Positions 13,001 to 43,351 of a stretch of 64,000 nucleotides of DNA are shown here, piece after piece. A program made the translations under genes and the position numbers. The notes under the pieces were generated by a model. It had not been told where the DNA came from, made no database searches, and was given only the letters and a program-made list of their open reading frames with translations. The stretch comes from Physella acuta (Eukaryota > Mollusca > Gastropoda > Physidae): positions 251,001 through 315,000 of the forward strand of contig NW_026731916.1 of assembly GCF_028476545.1 (NCBI RefSeq), written 5' to 3'. Each line of letters opens with the position of its first letter. Positions within the stretch are counted from its first letter, which is position 1.

Positions 13001-16000
13001 CATGTTGTGACCAGTTGGACGAGGAGCCCAGGTAAAGAGAAGCTCCAACAAAACAGCCCAGACAACAGAGTTGAGGCCGTTGAGGACGTTGTTTACACGG
13101 GCCGACATCTGGACACCACTGGCCAGCAGCCACATCAGCAGGAGACAGACCAGCGTAGCAACAAAGTCAATGTGGGGCAGACCTGGGAGGGGAACATTGG
13201 ACAAGGTTAGGGTAGTCAGTAGGCGGCAGATTAGGGCAGTCAGTAGGGAGCAGATTAGGGCAGTCAGTAGAGGGCAGATTAGGGCAGTCAGTAGGGAGCA
13301 GATTAGGGCAGTCAGTAGAGGGCAGATTAGGGCAGTCAGTAGAGGGCAGATTAGGGCAGTCAGTAGGGAGCAGATTAGGGCAGTCAGTAGAGGGCAGATT
13401 AGGGCAGTCAGTAGGGAGCAGATTAGGGCAGTCAGTAGGGAGCAGATTAGGGCAGTCAGTAGGGGCAGATTAGGGCAGTCAGTAGGGGGCAGATTAGGGC
13501 AGTCAGTAGGGAGCAGATTAAGGCAGTCAGTAGGGAGCAGATTAGGGCAGTCAGTAGGGAGCAGATTAGGGCAGTCAGTAGGGAGCAGATTAGGGCAGTC
13601 AGTAGGGGGCAGATTAGGGCAGTCAGTAGGGAGCAGATTAGGGCAGTCAGTAGGGAGCAGATTAGGGCAGTCAGTAGAGAGCAGATTAGGGCAGTCAGTA
13701 GGGGCAGATTAGGGCAGTCAGTAGGGGGCAGATTAGGGCAGTCAGTAGGGGCAGATTAGGGCAGTCAGTAGGGGGCAGATTAGGGCAGTCAGTAGGGGCA
13801 GATTAGGGCAGTCAGTAGGGGGCAGATTAGGGCAGTCAGTAGGGGGCAGATTAGGGCAGTCAGTAGGGGCAGATTAGGGCAGTCAGTAGGGGGCAGATTA
13901 GGGCAGTCAGTAGGGAGCAGATTAGGACAGTCAGTAGGGCCAGATTAGGGCAGTCAGTAGGGGCAGATTAGATTAGGGCAGTCAGTAGGGGGCAGATTAG
14001 GGCAGTCAGTAGGGGGCAGATTAGGGCTGTCAGCTTTTCTTTATGGTTATTTAAATAGTATTATTTTATATTTAAAGATAATCATTTTATGTACTCATTT
14101 TTAGTGCATTATTACATAAAAGCTTATTATTCAATGCATGTTTTTTTCTGAAAGAAGTTTTGTTTCATATTTTATAAATGAAAATCTGTTCTGTTCTTTA
14201 CAAAAAAAAGTCATATTGTGTTCATTAATTAATAATTAATTTCAGCTTAATGATTAATACAACTATTGATATCTGAACTAATCAACATAAAAACATAAAA
14301 AGGACTCTAAATAATTATTTAAAGTAAAAAATAAAAAGTTAAGTATTAAATTCAACCAATAGTTTTCTAAGTTGACTTTAAGTCCAATGTTTCTTTTAAA
14401 TTTAAAGAAGTATAAAGATTAGACCATCAGTGATATTAAAGTTATATTACTAATATTTAAGAAACATAGAAAACAATTATTCTATTTCAGAGTTTCATTA
14501 ATGCAGAATTAGTTTTTATCGGTAAAGAATTTTGAAAATATCTATTTCTTGTTTCCCTTATTTACTTTTAATTTATAAATGGGAAGTAACTAATAATTTA
14601 ATGGTCAATGTAAATAAACTTTTTAGGCATTGTATGATGGTTAGAAGATATCTGGGGGGGGGGGGGGATATGTGGATTAAGCTTTGTATGAGAATCTATT
14701 AGCAATAGAGTGAGTTTAGTTACAAGAGGATTAGAGTGTGTGAGGCTATTAGAGATATTCACAACAAAATGAACAAATGAACCACCCTGAACAAATGAAC
14801 CACCCTGAACAAATGAACCACCCTGAACAAATGAACCACCCTGAACAAATGAACCACCCTGAACAAATGTACCACCCTGAACAAATAAACCACCCTGAAC
14901 AAATGAACCACCCTGAACAAATGAACCACCCTGATCAAATGAACCACCCTGAACAAATGAACCACCCTGAACAAATGAACCACCCTGAACAAATGAACCA
15001 CCCTGAACAAATGAACCACCCTGAACAAATGAACCACCATTATTGAAACCTACTACTCCAACATGCAATAGCAATGTTGCATTGATTTACCTAGCAAATT
15101 TTTCCATTCTGATGTTGCTCAGTTTAAACTTTTCAGGTAATTATTTTAGTCCAAAAAAAAAAGTAAATATCACTCACTAGCAGATTCCATGCAACTGTTT
15201 AAAAAACCAGAAATCTTTTTTTTCAGTGATGGAGTGAAAGGTCTCACTTAAAGCTACAGAAGCGGCTGCTGTGCCTATCACATACGCAACAAGAGTAGAA
15301 CATGAATTATACATGAGTAGAACAATAACTATACATGAGTAGAACAATAATTACACAGGAGTAGAACAATAATTATACATGAGTAGAACAATAATTATAC
15401 ATGAGTAGAACAATAATTATACATGAGTAGAACGATAATTATACATGAGTAAAACAATAATTATACATGAGTAGAACAATAATTACACAGAAGTAGAACA
15501 ATGGTTATACATGAGTAGAACAATAATTATACATGAGTAGAACAATAATTATACATGCGTAGAATAATGATTATGGTAGACTAGAACAATAGATTTAGTA
15601 AAGTAGAACAAGGTACAGTAGAGTAGAACTATGGTTATGTTAGGTTAAAACAAATGGGACGGTGTGGCCTAGCTGATGAGTGCTAGACTGCAAACCCAAA
15701 AGTCTTGAGTTCGAATCCTGTGAGTACCTACCTTACGCAAGGGAAATAAGGGTGGCTGGGCATAGTGCTTACCACACTATCCCTTCATATGGCAAGGTCA
15801 CAGGATCAGGTGAACTCTACTTCACTAAACCAATGGACTGTCATTTTAGGTAACTTAAGTCAGAGTAGAACAATAGTTTGGTCAAAGCTGATTAATAGAA
15901 CTGATGGGACCTTAAGAGTTGATTTGATTGAATTGATGGGACCTTAAGAGTTCATTGATAGAATTGATATGACCTTAAGAGTTGATTGATAGAATTGATA

Positions 16001-16789
16001 TGACCTTAAGAGTTGATTGATAGAATTGACGGGACCTTAAGAGTTGATTGATAGAATTGACAGGACCTTTAAGAGTTGATTGATAGAATTGACAGGACCT
16101 TAAGAGTTGATTGATAGAATTGATGGGACCTTAAGAGTGGATTGATAGAATTAATGGAACCTTAAGAGTTGATTGATATAATTGATGGGACCTTAAGAGT
16201 TGATTGATAGAATTGAGGGAACCTTAAGAGTTGATTGATTGAATTGATGAAACCTTAAGAGTTGATTGATAGAATTGATGGGACCTTAAGAGTTGATTGA
16301 TTGAATTGATGGGGCCTTAGGAGTTGATTGATAGAATTGATGGGACCTTAAGAGTTGATTGATTGAATTGATGGGAACCTGCACACAGCCATGAAGATTT
16401 AGTGACCAACACATCAGATCTACAAATTTAGTTTAGATCTTCTGTTGCAAGTTACATCACACTTTACTAACAGTATGACTAAGAGCTGTACTTTTATTAC
16501 AAGGGTGGTGTAGTTTTAGCTTTTTAAACTTCATGTTTACAAGTAAAATAACAAACAATGATATTAATAGCTTTAAACATAGAACATTTGATTTATTTTT
16601 GACACTTTCAAGAATTTCAAAATGTACAAGTCAGACATTAAAAACTAGGATCACGGAAGGAAAGAAACAAACCTATAAGACCCCATCCAATGATGAATGC
16701 CCAGAGTTCTCCTATTGTCACGTACGTGTACATGTAGGCGGAGCCAGAGGTGTTGGGGCAGATGCCTGCTAGTTCTGCGTAGTGCAAAC
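7049..16789 (-). CDS. Cationic amino-acid transporter, SLC7 (CAT) family; 5' part not found
   Basis: Minus-strand exons in transcript order are 16673-16789, 15178-15274 (perhaps to 15289), 12932-13182, 12063-12244, 10242-10415, 8839-9661, 7851-7978 and 7049-7281, stop at 7049-7051. Junction phases match throughout except as noted. Family signatures run in order: [17 protein letters not shown] (TM3), [78 protein letters not shown], a Ser-rich cytoplasmic loop, [15 protein letters not shown] and [10 protein letters not shown]. Members carry arginine, lysine and ornithine across plasma or lysosomal membranes; the substrate here is inferred only. The N-terminal exon (TM1-2, roughly 100 residues) was not found up to 23 kb. 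Exons 15178-15274 and 8839-9661 each change frame once, in both cases at an A-run, so sequence error or early decay is possible. Confidence 0.92.
7572..7800 (+). mobile_element. tRNA-derived SINE
   Basis: The head resembles a tRNA promoter: 'cagtggtcaaattgtagagc' for the A box and 'cttcaagtcc' for the B box. The body 'ggtggctgggtatagtgctgaccatactatccc' type is shared with copies at 11567, 15655, 19145, 20190, 20517 and 29270. It lies in an SLC7 intron. Confidence 0.8.
8110..8215. repeat. Poly-G dispersed repeat
   Basis: This is the reverse-complement pattern of the poly-C repeat at 3895-4040: 'gacctttttctccgg', a G run, 'cggtagactttcttcgg', a G run. It is intronic. Confidence 0.65.
8839..9661 (-). 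CDS. SLC7 gene large exon (TM8-12 and Ser-rich loop), frame change inside
   Basis: The acceptor is ...ctttcag at 9662-9664 and the donor gtaagt lies just below 8839. The first part encodes the TSGLVAAF and [11 protein letters not shown] helices and a hydrophilic loop rich in Ser, His and Asp. The last part encodes [20 protein letters not shown] and further helices in another frame. The two open frames overlap at 9022-9137. One base fewer in the A6 run at about 9086 would join them. A 55-nt GT-AG intron would also do so, but would be very short. RNA evidence is needed to decide. Confidence 0.8.
10440..10640. repeat. Two short tandem repeats in an SLC7 intron
   Basis: At 10443-10560 about three copies of a ~40-bp unit contain 'aagggagaggcctaggg'. 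At 10585-10635 there are four copies of 'gggtaggatttt'. Confidence 0.85.
10788..11458 (+). repeat. Dispersed repeat family S, long copy
   Basis: It starts 'tttttactttctcgtatata' and contains a small hairpin (aaatcgagatttttgcaaat...). A (tgtc)n tract follows, then two 'ccggaagt' blocks. It ends 'attcgagaaagtttagggg' plus 'agatcac...ccggttta'. The closest relative is 35656-36354. No coding frame was seen; it is probably a non-autonomous DNA element. Confidence 0.85.
11567..11790 (+). mobile_element. tRNA-derived SINE
   Basis: The tRNA-like head has 'gaatggtcagatggtagggc' and 'caagtttgaatcccaggttc' (B box). The body has 'gtagctaggcatagtgctga' and then 'aactctacttca'. It lies in an SLC7 intron. 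Confidence 0.85.
11835..11930. repeat. 17-bp tandem repeat
   Basis: About five to six copies of actagactggctatcat, with c/a variants (ggatat for ggctat). Confidence 0.9.
13205..14032. repeat. ~24-bp minisatellite, about 35 copies
   Basis: The unit is gattagggcagtcagtaggg plus 2-4 bases (agca, ggca or gca). Length variants of 23 and 24 bp are interleaved, and some start false open frames. It lies about 20 bp outside the acceptor of the SLC7 exon 12932-13182. Confidence 0.95.
14033..14150. repeat. Fragment related to the hairpin element at 30295-30560
   Basis: It shares 'gcttttctttat(g/a)gttatttaaatag' and 'agtgcattattacataaaag' with the right arm of that element. It adjoins the end of the 24-bp minisatellite. 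The remainder to 14640 is plain AT-rich intron. Confidence 0.6.
14769..15046. repeat. 18-bp minisatellite, about 15 copies
   Basis: The unit is aacaaatgaaccaccctg (18 bp, 6 codons). It stays open in several frames on both strands, giving false MNHPEQ and FVQGGS proteins. It is intronic to the SLC7 gene. Confidence 0.96.
15178..15289 (-). CDS. SLC7 gene exon with an A8 run and a doubtful acceptor
   Basis: It encodes [20 protein letters not shown], then, in a shifted frame, [12 protein letters not shown], matching the CAT family after TM3. The donor gtgagt (minus) is good. The exon carries an A8 run; with seven As the frame is continuous. The canonical TAG acceptor (15275-15277) drops five codons that read VAYVI and align exactly with the family's conserved spacing. 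The position just upstream of them reads TG, not AG, and abuts a minisatellite. Confidence 0.7.
15297..15590. repeat. 22-bp minisatellite abutting an SLC7 exon
   Basis: About twelve copies of a unit containing 'atacatgagtagaacaataa'. It runs right up to the presumed 5' edge of the exon ending at 15289. Confidence 0.95.
15655..15835 (+). mobile_element. tRNA-derived SINE
   Basis: This is the clearest copy. The head is 'gtgtggcctagctgatgagt', with B box 'gagttcgaatcct'. The body is 'ggtggctgggcatagtgctt', followed by 'accacactatcccttcatat' and 'aactctacttcact'. Confidence 0.9.
15890..16380. repeat. ~31-bp minisatellite, about 15 copies
   Basis: The unit is of the type 'ttgattgatagaattgatgg' then 'gaccttaagag', with moderate divergence between copies. 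Confidence 0.95.
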
Positions 16790-17139
16790 CTGAAAACATA
16801 CGCAGGTGATATAAGAACAATGAGAGGTGTTGTCATAATTATTGTTATATCCCACTTCACCTGTTACAGCAGTACAATTTGAGAACCACCACCACAATTT
16901 GCTTCTCGATCTTATCTTTCTAATCACGATCACAACGTTCGGTGTTTTGATATATTATGTATAAGCCACCAGTATGTTTGTTTTTTCGTACTAGACATAT
17001 TCTTTAACAAGATTTTTACTGCCACGTTCTCAAACCAAAATCAACTCTCTAAAATAAATCTAAGCTTTTGAAACAATTACGACTTAGTTGTTAACTGATC
17101 AGTTTCATCATTAATAATAATAAAGTCTCTACTAATTTC

Positions 17140-17690
17140 AACACCCGGACATGTTCAAACAATATTACAATAACGATTCAACTATTTTCAACTTTCAAAC
17201 CATTTCAACAATAACAAAAAAAGCTGGATAAAAAATAGTTTGGCTATTTTGAACACCCGAACACTTTCAAACAATACTTATTACAATAACGATTCGACTA
17301 TTTTCAACACTCGAAGAGTTTCAACAATAACAACAACCATATAACAACAGTTCGACTATTTTCAACACCCAAACTGTTTCAATAATAACAATAACTGTTC
17401 TACTATTTTCAACACCCGACCAGTTTCAACAAAAACAACAACCATATAACAACAGTTCGACTATTTTCAACACCCAAACTGTTTCAATAATAACAATAAC
17501 TGTTCTACTATTTTCAACACCCGACCAGTTTTAACAAAAACAATAACACCATAACAACAGTTCGACTATTTTCAACACCCGAACAGTTTCAACAATAACA
17601 ATACAACACCGATTCGACTATTTTCAACACCCGAACAGTTTCAACCGTAACAACCGTTCAACTATTTTCAACACCTAACCGATAACAAGG
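17140..17690. repeat. Degenerate ~50-60-bp tandem repeat
   Basis: The unit contains 'actattttcaacacccgaac' then 'agtttcaacaataacaa' and 'cagttcg', with about nine irregular copies. Confidence 0.85.
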
Positions 17691-17734
17691 AGCGAGCTGT
17701 CAAAAATTGAGTTCAAGAGATTAGATAAGGGTCA

Positions 17735-17797
17735 CGTTAGAAAGACGTGTGGTCACGTTAGAGAGACGTGTGGTCACGTTAGAAAGACGTGTGGTCA
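17735..17797. repeat. 21-bp repeat, three copies
   Basis: Three copies of ggtcacgttagaaagacgtgt (one with g for a). Confidence 0.9.
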
Positions 17798-18177
17798 CAG
17801 GTCTGTGTTGACTTAGGGAGCGTGTCTGATGGATTACCCCAATCACGTCTTCAAAGTTTAACAATGTTCCTTCAGTAATAGACACAGTTATCTGTAGGCA
17901 GTGTACCTGCCTCACACCTCAGTCGATAAAGATTGTGATATTTGTGTTGATTGGTGTAGCTTTAAAAGACGGTCTAGTTCGTTTGTGTTTTGATAGTGTC
18001 GTAACGTGGAATGTCGACATGTAATTATTTAGACTACTAAAGCAGCCACATTGTTTGAGAAAATATATTGCAAGGTAAGAAAAATATTTTATAGGATACG
18101 ATAATTCATAACGATTACTAGCTTTGATATAAAAAAAAGACTTAGGTGTCAAGTATTCATGTGACCATTTACATATT

Positions 18178-18359
<182 letters not shown>

Positions 18360-18690
18360 TATATCTTCATCTTGTAGTATATAATTCATCCACCCAATAA
18401 TGATAAAACTGTATTTTGAAAAACAGTTCAAATAAATGAAAACTATAATTCATACGATTTTTATGACATACAATTCATCATCCATAAACACGTACCTAGT
18501 ATGATTCAAGCTTAAGGCCCTGTATTTGTTATCACAGAGGAAAGAAAAGTAGCTAAATCTACAGACATTAAAATGTGTAGCTGCACTGTATCGTATTTAG
18601 GTCTCTCAGAGCTTGCAGAGGTGTATCCAGTAGCCTATCTGATATTGGATAAAACTTGGTACCATTCAACCCGGCTAATGAGCGCTCGCT

Positions 18691-19365
18691 GTCTTTTAAA
18701 CACATTATTTCATTACTACTTCTCTGCCCTGTTGACGCAAGAGTTATCTAACGTCCCCCACAACATTGACACTCGTTACCTCCCCTTTCTTAACCGGAGC
18801 TTTTTATCTGGTGTGTTGACGGCTAACTGTGTCAGCCCATTCAGTTTGATTTACCCCTCTTGGTTATGAAGTTATACTTCTATTTTGCTAATGGTATATT
18901 TCTTCGATACCTTGTTTGATCTACAGGTAAGAACGTTTGTGTAAAAATATTCACATTGATATCTTTTGTATAATAATCGTAATAGCACAGCATAATCTTA
19001 ACGTTAATTGTATTAACAGTATTTTAATTTCTACATATTTTTAGAATAATTATAAATTTAAACACATATACAATCTATGAAAAAGACTGTGTGATGGTCA
19101 CACAATCATCAAATTTTTCCGTTATTACCCAAGACACACGAGTCAGTTTGTCTGTTTCAGGGATCTCGGCATATGAAGGGATCATTTGGTCAGCACTATG
19201 CCCACATTTTCTTTCCCTAACGTGAGTTAGCAACCCACCAGAGCCGGGCGACATTATACTGACTTGAACCCGGATTTAGGGTTAGCAGTCTATTTATTCT
19301 CTACCGCTAAGCCACGCTTTCCCATTATCACACAATAGCTTTCTAATACTTAATTGTTCGTCTTA
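18691..19365. repeat. Segmental tandem duplication, copy 1
   Basis: From gtcttttaaacacattattt onward this matches 19719-20430 at an offset of about 1028 bp, with few differences. It includes a reverse SINE (about 19145-19325). The homology breaks near 'gttcgtcttat'. Confidence 0.9.
19145..19325 (-). mobile_element. tRNA-derived SINE (reverse)
   Basis: In reverse it reads tRNA-like head 'gtggcttagcggtagagaat', B-box region 'ggttcaagtc', then the shared body. It is duplicated at 20190-20380 as part of the segmental duplication. Confidence 0.8.
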
Positions 19366-19395
19366 TCCTAATATATAAAAGCTCATGTGCGCACT

Positions 19396-19672
<277 letters not shown>

Positions 19673-19718
19673 ACACTCTTCGATTCCTAATGTCGAGGGG
19701 GCGTTTGGGGACGCCACT

Positions 19719-20430
19719 GTCTTTTAAACACATTATTTCATTACTACTTCTCTGCCCTGTTGACGCAAGAGTTATCTAACGTCCCCCACAACATTGACAC
19801 TCGTTACCTCCCCTTTCTTAACCGCAGCTTTTTATCTAGTGTGTTTACGGCTAACTGTGTCAGTCCATTCAGTTTGATTTACCTCTCTTGGTTATGAGGT
19901 TAAACTTCTATTTTGCTAAACGTATATTTCTTCGATACTTCGTTTGATCTACAGGTTAGAACGTTTGTGTAACAATATTCACATTGATATCTTTTGTATA
20001 ATAATCGTAATAATACAGCATAATCTTAACGTTAATTTTATTAAAAGTATTTTGATTTCTACATATTTTTAGAATAATTATAAATTTAAACATATATAGG
20101 CCTATAATCTATGAAAAAGACACAGATGGTCACACAATCATCAACTTTTTCCGTTATTACCAAAGCACACGAGGCAATTGAAGTATAGTTCGTCTGTTTC
20201 AGGGATCTCGGCATATGAAGGGATAATGTGGTCAGCACTATGCCCAGCCTTATTTTCTTTCCATAACGTGAGTTAGCTAACCACTAGAGCTGGGAGAAAT
20301 CAGGGACGTTCTACTGACTTGAACCCGGATTTAGGGTTAGCAGTCTATTTATTCTCTACCGCTAAGTCACGCTTTCCCATTATCATACAATAGCTTTCTT
20401 ATATTTAATTGTTCTTCTTATATTTCAATA
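19719..20430. repeat. Segmental tandem duplication, copy 2
   Basis: This is the second copy of 18691-19365, with small insertions such as an extra segment near 20165-20185. The 350 bp between the copies holds (CT)n and two (TA)n tracts. Confidence 0.9.
20190..20380 (-). mobile_element. tRNA-derived SINE (reverse)
   Basis: Duplicate of the SINE at 19145-19325, with the same 'gggatctcggcatatgaagg' flank and reverse B box 'gacttgaacccggatttagg'. Confidence 0.8.
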
Positions 20431-20516
20431 TTGCAACAAGTATTCAGTTATGTGCTGATTAATATTACTAATGTATTATTTTAGCAACGCATTATATGTT
20501 GTGTTAAAGTGAAGTG

Positions 20517-20700
20517 TGAGGGACGGAGTGGTCGTTTGGTAGAGCGTGTTTGGCTGCTGGCCGGAAGGTTTCGAGTTTGAATCTTGATTCAGACTTGCAA
20601 TTGTAAAACATGACAGCCAGCTTTGTTGGGTACCTGACTTACGTAGTTTAAAATAAAGATGGCCCAGCATAGTACTGACGACACTATCCCTTCATATTCA
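20517..20700 (+). mobile_element. tRNA-derived SINE
   Basis: Head 'gagtggtcgtttggtagagc', B box 'cgagtttgaatcttg', body 'atggcccagcatagtactga'. Confidence 0.85.
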
Positions 20701-20779
20701 ATAAAATGTGTAGGTCCCATCCACGTCATTTCTATTTCAACTACCAGTCATAATGTCATAACTAGCTGGCGGTCTCATT

Positions 20780-20960
20780 CGAAAAGTAATTAAGTCATAA
20801 ATAGCTGTAGATCATATTAAAAATGTCATCAAGTCATTACTGGCTGTAGGTCTTATTGAAAAATGTCATCAAGTCATTACTGGATGTAGATCTTATTGAA
20901 AAATGTCATCAAGTCATTACTGGCTGTAGGTCCCATTCAAGCTGTCATCAGTTAGTAAGT
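20780..20960. repeat. ~40-bp tandem repeat, four copies
   Basis: The unit contains 'atgtcatcaagtcattactg' and 'gctgtaggtcttattgaaaa'. Confidence 0.9.
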
Positions 20961-22312
20961 GACTTTGTCTAAAGGTAAATAGTGTTGTAGATCCCATTTA
21001 ACTACTTATCCTCCTGTAAAAAAATCCGTGCATTTTTATGGCTGACAATTCAGTGGTGTCTGTTTGCGATCTGCCATCGATATTGACTACATTCTGAAAT
21101 ATCACCCCCATAAATTCCCCTAACGTTTTTACAAACTCTGCTTTAATAACTGAACTGATAAGTTCACGAACTTTAGACCTACTTCACTAGCAGTATTGAT
21201 TTGATAACCAGAACCCTCGCTGTTTTATTTACCTTAAGTTTGATATCAGTTAATTAACAAACATCATTACAGGTTGTTTTATAATCAACGTTTCAACTTG
21301 TTTTTTTTTTTCTGCCATAGAAGTTACATGTTAATCTTAAGACCTATAGTCTTCTCCTCATTTCATTACAATATTAGGGCCTCTACTCGATTTGTTTTAG
21401 AATAATAAACAAAGAGTTTCATTAAAACTGCTCAGGCAGAGCACTCCCACCCTCCCGGTTTAAAAAAAATGTAATTGAAATTATTTAATTTACTTAACCA
21501 GCGTCCACACTCGCCATTCCCCACAAAATTTCAAATACGTCTGCAGATTCAAGAAACACCTCCCCCTCCCAACCCTCGACCCAGGTTTTCTGAAAGAAAC
21601 ACTGATTAGAGACACGAGAAGTTTAAACTGTGTTTCGCCAATGCATGATTGGTCAACTAAATTTGTATATATGTTCATAAACAAGTGTAGGTTTGGCAAT
21701 GTATTTCAGCACTTATACAAATAAGAGGTAAAGACACACATTACTTTTTAGAAATTCAGTGGAGACAATACTGGGATTTCTAGTTTCTATAATTTAACAG
21801 TCTGTGTTGTTTATTTCAATGTTGAGTAGATCAGTTAACATCCCTATACTACCATAATGAGACAATGGCCAAGTATAAAAATTACTTTTTGTTCTCTTTT
21901 AATGAGTGCAATATGTTTCACAAAGAAATACTTCTATCCTAAACTGTTTTCTCTGTAACGTTTATTTAACATTACATTTTAAATACATTAATATTATCTT
22001 CTAAAACTTGGTCGGCTGCATATTTAAAAAGTTCCAATCCTGAATATTTTATAAGAACTTAACAATAAGCCCCAGACTACAATAGCACCATAAAGTAAAG
22101 TATGGCAGGTGGTTTACTGCTAGCGGTGATTGATCTCGTTGTTGTCTCCCCTCACAGCGGTGTTGTGTTTTACCTTACACTGTGACTTACATAAATCACA
22201 CTGTGGCCAGCGCTGTTGGCATACCTGTGCTTGGCTTTCGTTTTTGCAACAGAAAATACATGCATTACATTAACTTGAATCACACATCCTAAAATAGGAA
22301 ATAACACACACA

Positions 22313-22707
<395 letters not shown>

Positions 22708-23428
22708 GATGCGTGTATGTTTTTGTATGTGTGGAGAGAGAGGAAGTAAAGAAATCGGTGAGTACACAATGTTGACTAATATCAATTTATTGAACAGTTT
22801 GTTGAACTTTACAATTAGCATATGTAGAGGTAAATTTCTATTAGTAAAGTGTAGAAACTAGTCTAGCACCCTTAAGTGTGTTCAACAGCTTCAATGCGTA
22901 TCTAGTCCACTAAATTATAAACATGATAGTGTGATCTATCGGTGTAAGAAGATAAACATTGGTGGTAAGATAGATCTAGTGACTGTCGCCTTGTGTTAGT
23001 TATGTATTGCGGCTGGTAAATATCATTGCTAAAACCGGTTACTCCGCGAAGATTGGAGGGGGTGAATGGGATCACTACGTTAATATATAAAAACAAGTTG
23101 TGTGTGTTTTAAGTTTGTAGTTATACATTGTAATTGATATAAAGTTAGATACACAATTCCTAATTTATTCATCAAAGAAAACACGAATTTTGATTATATT
23201 TGTATACATCTACTCTAAGATCGGTATGCTGAAGTAATGTTCTATGTTACACTATTATAATTTTAATTTTAATATGAGAACTACATGCACATGTCAAACA
23301 GTAATTGCTTATTTTAAGCAACGTCCGAGTTTACTTGCAAGATGGTGAACCACTGCCTCTGCCATTTCAATAGAAACACATAAAATGTCATACCATTGTA
23401 ATTTTCAAATTTTTATTTTATTTTGCAG

Positions 23429-43310
<19,882 letters not shown>

Positions 43311-43345
43311 AACTGAGTGTATGCTACTGATCAGGGTTAAGATTG

Positions 43346-43351
43346 AATAAA
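43346..43351 (+). terminator. Poly(A) signal AATAAA of the SLC6 gene
   Basis: AATAAA lies 36 bases after the stop codon in gattgaataaaaagg, the first such signal downstream. Other A/T-rich candidates follow at 43610 and beyond. Confidence 0.55.

Noticed and set aside
13205-14032. Telomere-like array because units contain ttaggg
   Set aside because: ttaggg occurs once per 24-bp unit, not in tandem, so this is an internal minisatellite.
14777-15074. MNHPEQ and FVQGGS frames as genes
   Set aside because: An 18-bp tandem repeat is open in several frames on both strands, a sign of repeat rather than selection.
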